Below are positions 24,151 through 32,320 of a stretch of DNA of 64,000 nt, piece by piece. Every line of letters starts with the position of its first letter. Positions within the stretch are counted from its first letter, which is position 1. The notes beneath the pieces are model-generated. The model was given only the letters and a program-made list of their open reading frames with translations, searched no databases and was not told the origin of the DNA. The DNA lies in NCBI RefSeq assembly GCF_016865425.1, contig NZ_AP023355.1:186001-250000 (forward strand). Reading direction: 5' to 3'. Source of the stretch: Actinocatenispora thailandica (GTDB lineage Bacteria; Actinomycetota; Actinomycetes; Mycobacteriales; Micromonosporaceae). A program made the translations under genes and the position numbers.

Positions 24151-24663
24151 ATGAGTCTTCGCCATGCGCTGCTGGGCCTGCTGGTCGAACACCCCGCCAG
24201 CGGCTACGACCTGCTGAAGCTGTTCGAAGGATCGCTCGCCAACGTCTGGCCCGCCTCGCAGAGCCAGATCTACACCGAGCTGACCAAGCTCGCCGCCGAC
24301 GAGTTGATCACCGTCTCCGACACCGGCCCGCGCGGGCGCAAGGAGTACGCGCTGACCGACGCCGGTCGCGACGAACTGCGGCGGTGGCTCGTCGACGGCC
24401 CGCCGGAACGCCCGGCGCGCAACCCGGCGCTGCTGCGGGTGTTCTTCCTCGGCGTGCTCGACCAGCGGCAACGCGCCGTGGTGCTGGACGAGATGCTCGA
24501 CAACGCCACGCGCGACCGGGCGGCGCTGGAGCAGATCCGGGATGCGGTCGACTGGGACGACAGCGACCTGTCCCGCTACGGCCGGATGGCGCTGGAATGG
24601 GGGCTGCGGTTCACCGCGATGCGGCGCGACTGGGCCGAGTGGGCCGCCGCCCAACTCGACTGA
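24151..24663 (+). CDS. PadR family transcriptional regulator
   Basis: 170-residue regulator: PadR winged helix at residues 1-80 (HALLGLLVEHPASGYDLLKLF, WPASQSQIYTELTKLAADELI, GRKEYALTDAGRDELRRWL) and a C-terminal dimer helix region (VLDEMLDNATRDRAALEQIRDAV), i.e. the Vir-like long class. ATG at 24151 is chosen because the conserved domain starts there. It faces the membrane gene at 24061, and the shared operator is described separately; it likely represses both. Confidence 0.9.
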   Translation: MSLRHALLGLLVEHPASGYDLLKLFEGSLANVWPASQSQIYTELTKLAADELITVSDTGPRGRKEYALTDAGRDELRRWLVDGPPERPARNPALLRVFFLGVLDQRQRAVVLDEMLDNATRDRAALEQIRDAVDWDDSDLSRYGRMALEWGLRFTAMRRDWAEWAAAQLD

Positions 24664-24684
24664 ACCCGGCGGGTGGGCCGGGTG

Positions 24685-24725
24685 CGCGGTCGACCGGCGA
24701 TCCTGGATCCGGCCGGCCGACCGCG
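24685..24725. terminator. Stem-loop between converging PadR and membrane-protein genes
   Basis: CGCGGTCG pairs with CGACCGCG, with further partial pairing (CCGGC with GGCCGG) toward the loop. It fits a two-way terminator in the 67-base gap. Confidence 0.5.
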
Positions 24726-24730
24726 TCGAA

Positions 24731-25402
24731 CTAGCGGTTCTGGCCCGGCCAGAGCGGCTGGTCGGTCTGGGCCGGCGGGGGCGGCGGGCCCTGCGGGTCA
24801 CGCTGCACCGGCTGCGGTGCGCCCGGCTGGCCCCACTGCTGCCCGGCACCCTGGCCGTACCCGGCGGGCTGCGCCGGGGCGCCGCCCGGCTGCTGCGGCT
24901 GCGGGTAACCGGCCGGCGCCGGCTGGCCCGCGCCGTACTGGCCGGCGGGCATCTGCCCGGGCGCCGGCTGGCCGGGCAGCTGGCCGGGCGCCGGCTGGCC
25001 GGGAACGGGCTGGCCGGGAACGGGCTGCCCGGGCTGCTGGTTCCAGCCGGGCTGCGCGCCCGCCGCGTTGTACGGCGCGGCCTGGGTCGGTCCACCGGAC
25101 GAACCGCCGGACCTGCCCTTCACCAGCGCGATGATGCCGTAGATGATCGCGATCACCGGCAGGATGAAGATCTTGAACGAGACCCAGACCGTGTCCGGAT
25201 CGCCGATCAGGATGTACGCCCCGTACACGACGCCGGCGATGCCGATGAGGATCGACAGCGCGGCGCTGCCGGTGCGCTTGTTCCTCAGGTTGAGGATGCC
25301 GATGCCGAGGCAGATCAGGCCGGCGATGACGTAGAAGACCGCGATGGCCTTGAACTGGCCATCGGTCAGCGTCATCTCGGCGAGGATTGTCTGGTGACTC
25401 AT
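24731..25402 (-). CDS. Membrane protein with Pro/Gln/Gly-rich cytoplasmic tail
   Basis: 223 residues. The N-terminal half has three hydrophobic helices (AIAVFYVIAGLICLGIGILNL, ALSILIGIAGVVYGAYILIG, IFILPVIAIIYGIIALV); the C-terminal half is a repeated PGQPVPGQPAPGQ-type low-complexity tail ending PLWPGQNR. The tail composition is like that of actinobacterial proteins that pair with SH3-like or scaffold partners, but no function is known. ATG at 25402 after AAGGAC. The next gene on the same strand (25602-26540) has the same kind of Pro-rich ends, so the two may work together. Confidence 0.75.
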   Translation of the reverse strand: MSHQTILAEMTLTDGQFKAIAVFYVIAGLICLGIGILNLRNKRTGSAALSILIGIAGVVYGAYILIGDPDTVWVSFKIFILPVIAIIYGIIALVKGRSGGSSGGPTQAAPYNAAGAQPGWNQQPGQPVPGQPVPGQPAPGQLPGQPAPGQMPAGQYGAGQPAPAGYPQPQQPGGAPAQPAGYGQGAGQQWGQPGAPQPVQRDPQGPPPPPAQTDQPLWPGQNR

Positions 25403-25601
25403 GGAATGTCCTTGGGGTGTGGACGGGCGGGGGCCCGAACAGGGTCGCCTGACACTAGTCGTGTCGTGCAACCGATGGGGGGTCGTTTCGGCAGGCCATC
25501 GGGTGTGTCCCGACCGTGACCCGGCAGCCGCGACCGCGACCCGGCAGCCGCGACGAACGCCGGTACCGAGCGGCACCGGCGGTCGTCGCGACTCGGTCGC
25601 C

Positions 25602-26540
25602 CTACTGCTGTGGCCAGCCCGGCCCGGCCGGCGGCGGTGCCGGCTGCCCGGCCGGTGGCGGCGGCGCGGGCTGACCGGCCGGCGGCACGGTCGGGTACGG
25701 GGCGGTGGGCAGGTCGCCGCCCGCCGGCGGGTACGCCTGCTGCTCCGGCGGGTACCCCGGGTGCTGGGGATAGCCGGCCGGCGCCGGTGCGGCCGGGCGC
25801 GGCGGCTGCGGGTAGACGGTCGGGCCGATCTCCAGGTGGCTGAGCACCGCGCCGACCGCCGCGATGAGCGAGCCGAACAGCATCAGGTAGCCGCCCCAGC
25901 CGAGCGACATGTCCAGTCCCTCGGAGCTGCCCAGGCTGGTGATGCTCACGCCGAGGTCGTGGCCGAACATGATGCTCTTCGCCGATGTCGCGTAGCCGAA
26001 CAGCACCAGGAACACGAAGGCCGAGACGCCGATCTGCAGGTGGCCGGTGCGGAAGCCGGCGACCTCGCGCTCCCGGGGTACCGCCAACCGGGCCGCGGCG
26101 AGGCTGATCGAGATGAGCCCGCCGAGCACCACGAACCAGGTCAGCGGTGCCATGAACGTCTCGGTGGCCCAGGCGCTGAACCAGGTCGGCAGGTTCTCCC
26201 GGGAGAGGTCGCGCACCGTGGAGTCGTCCGAGTAGCCGACGAACGGCGCGAACGAGAACGCGAACACCAGCAGGCCGCCGAAGCCGGTGAGCGCGTCACC
26301 GACCAGGATTCGGCGCTCCGGTGCCCAGCCCGGTCCGGGCAGCCGCGCGTACGGTGCGCCGGACGGTTGCGGCAGCCCGGTGTCGAAGCCGCCCGGCGCC
26401 GGCGCCGGTTGCGCCGGTCCGGCGTGCGGCGGCGGTACCGGGCCGGGCCGTGGGGTGGGCTGGCCCGGCGGCGGGGGTTGCGGGGTGGGTTGTCCGGGCT
26501 GCCCGTACGGAGGGGGCTGCGACGGATCGTTCGGCTGCAT
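25602..26540 (-). CDS. Membrane protein flanked by Pro-rich tails
   Basis: 312 residues. An N-terminal Pro/Gln/Gly-rich segment (residues 1-60, PPPYGQPGQP-type) precedes four hydrophobic helices (ALTGFGGLLVFAFSFAPFVG, FMAPLTWFVVLGGLISISLAAA, LQIGVSAFVFLVLFGYA, GYLMLFGSLIAAVGAVL) and a C-terminal YPPEQQAYPPAGG-type Pro-rich tail. No catalytic motif. ATG at 26540 follows AAGGAGC. It lies upstream of and in line with the 24731-25402 gene, with a 199-base gap that contains two copies of an 18-base CGACCG-GACCCGGCAGCCG repeat near 25513. Confidence 0.75.
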   Translation of the reverse strand: MQPNDPSQPPPYGQPGQPTPQPPPPGQPTPRPGPVPPPHAGPAQPAPAPGGFDTGLPQPSGAPYARLPGPGWAPERRILVGDALTGFGGLLVFAFSFAPFVGYSDDSTVRDLSRENLPTWFSAWATETFMAPLTWFVVLGGLISISLAAARLAVPREREVAGFRTGHLQIGVSAFVFLVLFGYATSAKSIMFGHDLGVSITSLGSSEGLDMSLGWGGYLMLFGSLIAAVGAVLSHLEIGPTVYPQPPRPAAPAPAGYPQHPGYPPEQQAYPPAGGDLPTAPYPTVPPAGQPAPPPPAGQPAPPPAGPGWPQQ

Positions 26541-27087
26541 GCGGGACGGCTCCTTGGATGTCGAGCAGCGGCAGACGCTGCGTCTCCGACCGGTGGCGCC
26601 TCGGATGACCGCACGTGGGTACGGGCCGCACGCGGCGTAAGGGGACGCCGCGCGAGGCGAGGGGCCGACGCGGCCGGTGCGCGTAGTTCGCCACAGACCC
26701 TAGCCGAACCGGAAAAGCAGACTCGGCCCCCGCAGCGGAGCGTCGGCGGGCTGGGGAGCGGGTCGGCCGGGCAGACCGACGGCGCCCGCTCCGGGGCGCC
26801 GTCGCCACGCGTCCGCCCGGGGTACCAGGCGTGCATTCGTTGCGTCGACACGGGGCCGCCGGTCGTGACCGTCGGTCCCGGCGACTGTGCCCTCCGCGGC
26901 TGATCGCACGTGGGTCCCCGGGTGGTCGCGCCACGGACTCGGCCTTGCGGACACTCCCCGCGCCGCTCGACTGACCGAGGTCCGTACGCCCTTTTCTACG
27001 CCTACCAGCGCATTCACGCCAGGGCTGCGGGGCGAAGTTCCCCGAGAAGGGCAACGCTTCGTGCTGTCCGGGGGGCGGGTCGTAACA
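26541..27087. other. Gene-free region before the siderophore operon
   Basis: 547 bases with no frame showing consistent codon bias on either strand. It separates the membrane-protein pair from the divergent siderophore operon and must hold both promoters. Apart from the iron box at its right edge, no repeat, stem-loop or known operator was recognised. Confidence 0.5.
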
Positions 27088-27106
27088 TTAGGAAAGGCTA
27101 CCCTAA
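27088..27106 (+). promoter_or_regulatory. Iron box (DmdR/IdeR-type operator)
   Basis: TTAGGAAAGGCTACCCTAA matches the 19-bp actinobacterial iron box TTAGGTTAGGCTAACCTAA at 16 positions. TAACAT immediately upstream can serve as a -10 hexamer, so iron-loaded repressor would block transcription of the siderophore operon. It ends only nine bases before the annotated ATG, implying a very short or absent leader. Confidence 0.85.
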
Positions 27107-27115
27107 GCTGCCTCC

Positions 27116-28618
27116 ATGATCTTGCCTGACCTCGTGTCGGCCAGCGCGCCGCACCCCGTGCGCCCGCCGAGCCCGACGCCACCGATCGACCAGGACCAGC
27201 TCGCCGGTACGCCCGCGGGCCTCGCCCGGCTCGCCCCGCTCACCGCGGCCCTCGCCACCGCCGCCGCGGCCGGGCTGCGCGGCCGTACCGGACCACTACC
27301 CGCTCGGACCCCCGCCGACCTCGCGGAACAGGTACGGGCCGACCTCGCCGCCGCGGGTGGCGTGCTGCCCGACACCGGGCGCGGTGCCGCCGCCGTCGTC
27401 GACCTGATCCGGCGGTACGCCGCCGGCACCGTCGACCTCGCCGACCCGACCGCCGCGGCGCACCTGCAACCTCCCGCGCTGGGCGTACCCGCGGCCGTGG
27501 AGGCGATCGTCGCCGCGCTGAACGCCAGCGTCGACACCTGGGACTCCGGGCCGTACGCGGTGGAGTTGGAGCGGCACGTGGTGCGCGCGCTGGCCGACCG
27601 GCTCGGACTGCCCGGCACCGCCGACGGGGTCTTCACCTCCGGCGGTACCGCGTCGAACCTGCACGCGCTGCTGATCGCCCGGGACGCGGTCGCCGGCCGG
27701 CTCGCCGCCGGCGGCCGGCCGGTGGTGTTCTGCTCGGCGGTCGCGCACTTCTCGGTGTCCCGGGCCTGCTCGGTACTCGGGCTCGGCGCCGATGCGGTGC
27801 GCACCGTACCGGTGGACGAGCGGTACCGGCTGCGCCCGGAACCGCTCGCCGACGCGCTGGCCGGGCTGGCCGGTGACGAGGTGCCGGTGGCGATCGTGGC
27901 CACCGCCGGTACCACCGACTTCGGCAGCATCGACCCGTTGCCGGCCTGCGCGGACCTGGCCCGGCGGCACGGCTGCCGGCTGCACGTGGACGCGGCGTAC
28001 GGCGGGGGTGCGGTGTTCTCCGCCCGGCTGCGCGGGCTGCTCACCGGGATCGCCGCCGCCGACTCGGTGACCCTGGACCTGCACAAGGTGGGCTGGCAGC
28101 CGGCGCCGGCGAGCGTGCTGCTGGTCGCCGACGGTGCCGACTTCGCTCCGCACCGGGTCGACTACCTCAACCCGGCCGACGACGGCGCGGCCGGCTACGA
28201 CGGCCTGCTGGACCGGTCCGCGCTCGCCACCACCCGGCGCGCCGACGCGGTGAAGGTCGCCGCGACGTTCCTCGCCCTCGGCGCCGACGGGCTCGGTGCG
28301 CTGCTGGACCGCTGCCACCACCTCGCCCGGTACGCGCAGCGCCGGATCGAGGCCGAGCCGCGGCTGGAACTCGCCGCCGGCGCGACCCTGACCACGGTGG
28401 TGTTCCGGCACCGCGGCGCCGATCCGGACGCGCTGAACGGCCGGCTGCGGCGTCGGCTGCTGCGCTCCGGCGTCGCGCTGGTCGGGCGTACCACGATCGC
28501 GGGACGCGGCGTGCACCTGAAGTTGACGCTGCTCAACCCGGCCGCCCGCACCGAGGACGTGGACGAACTCGTCGACGCCGTCCTCGCTGCCGGCGACGAG
28601 GACCGGGAGGCGGCGTGA
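27116..28618 (+). CDS. PLP-dependent amino-acid decarboxylase of siderophore biosynthesis
   Basis: 500-residue group II decarboxylase (DesA/RhbB type), first gene of the operon. Motifs: FTSGGTASNLHALLIARD (phosphate binding), the active-site His in VAHFSVSRAC, VATAGTTDFGSIDPL, HVDAAYGGG with the Asp that binds the PLP nitrogen, and the Schiff-base Lys in LDLHKVGWQP. It would make a diamine: cadaverine from lysine, or 1,3-diaminopropane from 2,4-diaminobutyrate. No aminotransferase for diaminobutyrate lies here, which mildly favours lysine. The first 60 residues are weakly conserved, so a later start is possible; the ATG at 27116 has no ribosome site and could be leaderless. Confidence 0.85.
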   Translation: MILPDLVSASAPHPVRPPSPTPPIDQDQLAGTPAGLARLAPLTAALATAAAAGLRGRTGPLPARTPADLAEQVRADLAAAGGVLPDTGRGAAAVVDLIRRYAAGTVDLADPTAAAHLQPPALGVPAAVEAIVAALNASVDTWDSGPYAVELERHVVRALADRLGLPGTADGVFTSGGTASNLHALLIARDAVAGRLAAGGRPVVFCSAVAHFSVSRACSVLGLGADAVRTVPVDERYRLRPEPLADALAGLAGDEVPVAIVATAGTTDFGSIDPLPACADLARRHGCRLHVDAAYGGGAVFSARLRGLLTGIAAADSVTLDLHKVGWQPAPASVLLVADGADFAPHRVDYLNPADDGAAGYDGLLDRSALATTRRADAVKVAATFLALGADGLGALLDRCHHLARYAQRRIEAEPRLELAAGATLTTVVFRHRGADPDALNGRLRRRLLRSGVALVGRTTIAGRGVHLKLTLLNPAARTEDVDELVDAVLAAGDEDREAA

Positions 28619-30381
28619 CGGCGGTCGACACGCCCGCGGTCCGGTCCGGCGGTGCGGTGCGCGCCGGGGAACATGCCGCGATCGAGGCGCTGCTGCGTTG
28701 CTTCGTACTGGACCACGCCGTACCGGTGCCCGAAAGCGGGCCGCTGCGGCTGTGGCTGCCCGACGGCGGCACGATCACCGTGGACGTCCGCTACCGGTCC
28801 GTCACCGGGTTGCACGGGTTCGGTGCCGTGTCCACCGCGGACGGAGCGGTCGGTTCGGCGGCGTGCCTGGCGGCAATGCTGACCGGTGGCGACACCGACC
28901 TGGTGGCGCGGGTCGCGGACAGTGCCGGCCGGATCGACCGGTACCTGCGGGAACGCGGTGCGGAAGCGGCGCCGGTGACGCGGACCGTCGACGAGGCGCC
29001 GGCCGCGGCCGGCGCGTCGGCCGTCGTGGCGCCGACGGTGCACGGGGCGTCGGTTGCCGGCGTGGCGCCGACGGTGGACGGGTTCCTCGCTGCCGAGCAG
29101 GATCTGCTGCTCGGGCACCTGCTGCACCCGGCGGCGAAGAGCCGGGACGGCATCGGCCCGGACGAGGACGCCCGGTACGCGCCGGAGTTGCGCGGTCGGT
29201 TCCCGCTGCACTGGTTCGCCGTCGACCCGGACCTGGTCCGGACCGGCGCGGTGGCACACCCCGCCCTCGCGGCGCCGCTGCCCGACCTGTTCGGCGGCCC
29301 CGCCGCCGGCACCCGCCCGGTACTGCCAGCGCACCCTTGGCAGGCCACCGACCTGCTGCACCGGCCCGGGTTCCGGGCGCTGGTCGACGCCGGCCGGATC
29401 GAGCCGCTCGGCCCCGCCGGGCCGGACTGGTATCCGACCTCGTCGCTGCGCACCGTGTACCGGCCGGGACATCCGGTGATGCTGAAGCTGTCGCTGGGGT
29501 TGCGGATCACCAACTCGCGCCGGGAGAACACGCCGACCGAGCTGGCCCGCGGGTTGGAGGTGCAGCGGCTGCTGGCGGCCGGGATCGCCGCGCCGGTCGC
29601 CGCCGCGTACCCGCAGTTCCGGATCGTGGCGGACCCGGCGTACGCGAGCGTGCAGCACCCGGACGGCACGCCGACGCAGCTCGACGTCTCGGTCCGGGAG
29701 GCGCCACCAGGGCTGTCCGCCGCCCGGGTACTGGCCGGGCTCGTGGCACCGCAGCCCGGGGTGCGGGACGCCACGGTGGTACGGCTGGTGCGCCGCCTCG
29801 CCGCCGGCGGGCGCGCGGAGGCCGTCGCCGCCGAGTGGGTACGCCGGTACGTGGATCGGGTGCTCGCGCCGATGGTGCTGCTGTACGCGTCGACCGGGAT
29901 CGGGCTGGAGGCGCACCAGCAGAACACCCTGGTGCTGCTGGACGACGACGGCTGGCCGGACACCGGCTGGTACCGGGACAACCAGGGTTACTACCTGGCG
30001 ACCTCGGCGCTGCCCGCCGTGCTGGCGGCCACCGGCGCGGCCGGGTCCACCCTCGCGGTCACCGAGGACTCCATGGTGGACGATCGGCTCACCTACTACC
30101 TGCTGTTCAACCAGGCGCTGGCCCCGGTGTCGGCGCTCGGTGCGGCCGGCGTCGCGGACGAGCGCGACCTGCTCGGAGCGCTGCGCGACGGGCTGCGCGC
30201 GATCGTGGCCCGTGGCCACGACACGAACGGCGGCCTGGTACGGCGGTGGTTGACCGCGGATCGGTTGCCGCGCAAGGCGAACCTCGCGACGCGGCTGGCC
30301 GGCATCGACGAGGTGCTGGCGCCGGTGGACCGCCAGTCGGTCTACCGCGCCGTGCCGAACCCGCTGCGGGAGGCGCGATGA
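28615..30381 (+). CDS. IucA/IucC family NIS siderophore synthetase (type A-like)
   Basis: 588-residue NRPS-independent synthetase that would join citrate (or another carboxylate) to a hydroxylated diamine, using ATP. Motifs: GHLLHPAAKSRDGI (ATP-binding pocket), HPWQATDLL, SSLRTVYRPGHPVMLKLSLGLRITNSRR (the signature ATP/phosphate strand) and EAHQQNTLVLL near the C-terminus. The ITNSRR form suits type A enzymes acting on prochiral citrate, unlike the second synthetase of the operon. GTG start overlaps the decarboxylase stop by four bases. Residues about 120-150 are an Ala/Val-rich insertion with repeats of APTVxG. Confidence 0.85.
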   Translation: MTAVDTPAVRSGGAVRAGEHAAIEALLRCFVLDHAVPVPESGPLRLWLPDGGTITVDVRYRSVTGLHGFGAVSTADGAVGSAACLAAMLTGGDTDLVARVADSAGRIDRYLRERGAEAAPVTRTVDEAPAAAGASAVVAPTVHGASVAGVAPTVDGFLAAEQDLLLGHLLHPAAKSRDGIGPDEDARYAPELRGRFPLHWFAVDPDLVRTGAVAHPALAAPLPDLFGGPAAGTRPVLPAHPWQATDLLHRPGFRALVDAGRIEPLGPAGPDWYPTSSLRTVYRPGHPVMLKLSLGLRITNSRRENTPTELARGLEVQRLLAAGIAAPVAAAYPQFRIVADPAYASVQHPDGTPTQLDVSVREAPPGLSAARVLAGLVAPQPGVRDATVVRLVRRLAAGGRAEAVAAEWVRRYVDRVLAPMVLLYASTGIGLEAHQQNTLVLLDDDGWPDTGWYRDNQGYYLATSALPAVLAATGAAGSTLAVTEDSMVDDRLTYYLLFNQALAPVSALGAAGVADERDLLGALRDGLRAIVARGHDTNGGLVRRWLTADRLPRKANLATRLAGIDEVLAPVDRQSVYRAVPNPLREAR

Positions 30382-31028
30382 GTACCGCGCGACATGGCCG
30401 CGCGCTGTTGCCGGGCGGGTTCTCGGCCCCGACGGCCCGCGGTGTCCTGACCCTGCGGCCGGTACTGGTCGACGACGACCTGGAGCTGGTGCACGACTGG
30501 CTGAACCGGCCGCACGTGGCGCGGTTCTGGCAGCAGGCCTGGCCGCGGGACCGGGTCCGCGGCTACCTCACCGGGCTGCTCACCGACAGCGTGTCCCGGC
30601 CGATGCTGGGGCTTCTCGCCGGCGTACCCGTGTCGTACTGGGAGATCTACCGCGCCATCGCCGAGCCCGTCGGCGCCGCGTACCCGGCCGAACCGGGCGA
30701 TCTCGGCCTGCACGTGCTGATCGGCGAGCCGGCGCTGACCGGCCGGGGCCTGGGCCGGACGCTGCTGGGCGCGGTCCGGGACGGGCTGTTCGCGGCGGAT
30801 CCGGCCTGCACCCGGGTGGTCGCCGAGCCGGACGTGCGCAACACCGCGTCGGTACGGGCGTTCCAGCGCGCCGGGTTCACCCGCCGCGGCGAGATCGAGC
30901 TGCCGGACAAGACCGCGGCGCTGCTCGTCGCCGAGCGCGCGGGCGGCCCGGCAGGCACCTCCGTACCGGAGCGGAGCGCGACGGGCGCGCCGCCGGCCGG
31001 TGCGGCCGGCGAGGGGAGCGCGGCATGA
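30378..31028 (+). CDS. GNAT family N-acetyltransferase of siderophore biosynthesis (DesC/RhbD-like)
   Basis: 216-residue acyltransferase. The IucB-type GNAT fold shows in VLTLRPVLVDDDLELVHDWLNRPHVARFWQQ, SYWEIYRAIAEPVGAAYPAEPGDLGLHVLIGEP and the acetyl-CoA loop LTGRGLGRTLLGAV, then VAEPDVRNTASVRAFQRAGF. It would acylate the hydroxylamine of the N-hydroxydiamine to form the hydroxamate; donor acyl-CoA is not decided. The last ~30 residues are a Gly/Ala/Pro-rich tail. ATG overlaps the previous stop (ATGA). Confidence 0.88.
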   Translation: MSTARHGRALLPGGFSAPTARGVLTLRPVLVDDDLELVHDWLNRPHVARFWQQAWPRDRVRGYLTGLLTDSVSRPMLGLLAGVPVSYWEIYRAIAEPVGAAYPAEPGDLGLHVLIGEPALTGRGLGRTLLGAVRDGLFAADPACTRVVAEPDVRNTASVRAFQRAGFTRRGEIELPDKTAALLVAERAGGPAGTSVPERSATGAPPAGAAGEGSAA

Positions 31029-32320
31029 CCGACACGTTCGACGTGGTCGCGGTGGGAATCGGGCCGTTCAACCTGGCGCTGGCGGCGCTGGCCGACGAGC
31101 TGCCCGAACTGCGGTTCGCCGCGTACGACGCGAAGCCCCGGTTCGACTGGCACCCCGGCGTGCTGTTCGACTGGGCGACGGTGCAGGTCGGCTTCCTCGC
31201 CGACCTGGTCAGTCTGGTCCGGCCGACGAGCCGCTGGTCGTTCCTGTCCTACCTGGTCGACCGGGACCGGATGTACCCGTTCTACCTGGCCGAGCGGTTC
31301 CACCTGCCGCGCCGGGAGTACGCCGACTACTGCGGCTGGGCGGCCGAGCGGCTCCCGTCGACCCGCTTCGGGGTGCAGGTCACCGCGCTGGACTGGGACC
31401 ACGATCGTGCACTGTGGACGGTGCGGTTGCGGGAGCCGGCCGGTGCGCGTTCGGTGCGCGCCCGGCACGTGGTGCTCGGCGTCGGCACCCGGCCGGTACT
31501 GCCGGCGCCACTGGAGGCGATCGGCGGCGACCGGGCGATCCACTCCGCGTCCTACCTGTCCCAGGTGGACGGTTGGGCGGCCGGGGTGCGGCACGTCGCC
31601 GTGGTCGGGTCCGGGCAGTCCGGCGCCGAGGTGTTCCTCGACCTGCTGCGGCGGCAGCGCGACCGCGGCTGGGCGGTGAGCTGGCTGACCCGTACCGCGA
31701 CGTTCGCGCCGCTGGACTACACCAAACTGGTGCTGGAGTACACCACGCCGGAGTACATGCACTACTTCCACCACCTGGCGCCCGGCGTCCGGGACCGGTT
31801 GCTCGCCGGGCAGTGGCAGCTGTACAAGGGGATCGACAGCGAGACGATCGACGCGATCCACGCCGAGCTGTACCACCGGCTGCTGGACGACACGTTGCCC
31901 CCGGTGCGGCTGTACCCGGCGACGGCGGTCCGGGACGCCAGCCGCGGGGCCGACGGCATCGAGCTGTCCTGCGACCACGCCGACACCGGCAGCACCGGCA
32001 CGCTCGCGGTGGACGCCGTCGTCGCCGCCACCGGCTACGCGGCCCGGCCGCCGGCCCTGCTCGACCCGGTCCGGCCGCTGATCGACTGGGACGACCAGGG
32101 CCGCTACCGGATCGACGCCCAGCATCGGATCGGCACGGTTCCAGCGGTGTCCGGCGGCCTGTACGTGCAGAACGCGGAGCTGCACACGCACGGCGCCGCG
32201 GCACCCGACCTCGGCATCGGTGCGTACCGATCGGCAACCATCCTGAACGCGATCACCGGCCGGGAGGCGTTCCGGCTGCCGAAACGGACCGCGTTCCAGA
32301 CCTTCGGGGGTGTCCGGTGA
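31025..32320 (+). CDS. Lysine/diamine N-hydroxylase (DesB/RhbE-like flavoprotein)
   Basis: 431-residue N-hydroxylating monooxygenase using FAD and NADPH. Motifs: FAD-binding VAVGIGPFNLALAAL (residues 8-22), the substrate region FDWHPGVLFDWATVQVGFLADLVSL, NADPH-binding VAVVGSGQSGAEVFLDLL near residue 195, and the C-terminal ATGY in VVAATGYAARPP. It converts a primary amine of cadaverine or diaminopropane to a hydroxylamine, the step before acylation. ATG overlaps the acetyltransferase stop (ATGA). Confidence 0.9.
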   Translation: MTDTFDVVAVGIGPFNLALAALADELPELRFAAYDAKPRFDWHPGVLFDWATVQVGFLADLVSLVRPTSRWSFLSYLVDRDRMYPFYLAERFHLPRREYADYCGWAAERLPSTRFGVQVTALDWDHDRALWTVRLREPAGARSVRARHVVLGVGTRPVLPAPLEAIGGDRAIHSASYLSQVDGWAAGVRHVAVVGSGQSGAEVFLDLLRRQRDRGWAVSWLTRTATFAPLDYTKLVLEYTTPEYMHYFHHLAPGVRDRLLAGQWQLYKGIDSETIDAIHAELYHRLLDDTLPPVRLYPATAVRDASRGADGIELSCDHADTGSTGTLAVDAVVAATGYAARPPALLDPVRPLIDWDDQGRYRIDAQHRIGTVPAVSGGLYVQNAELHTHGAAAPDLGIGAYRSATILNAITGREAFRLPKRTAFQTFGGVR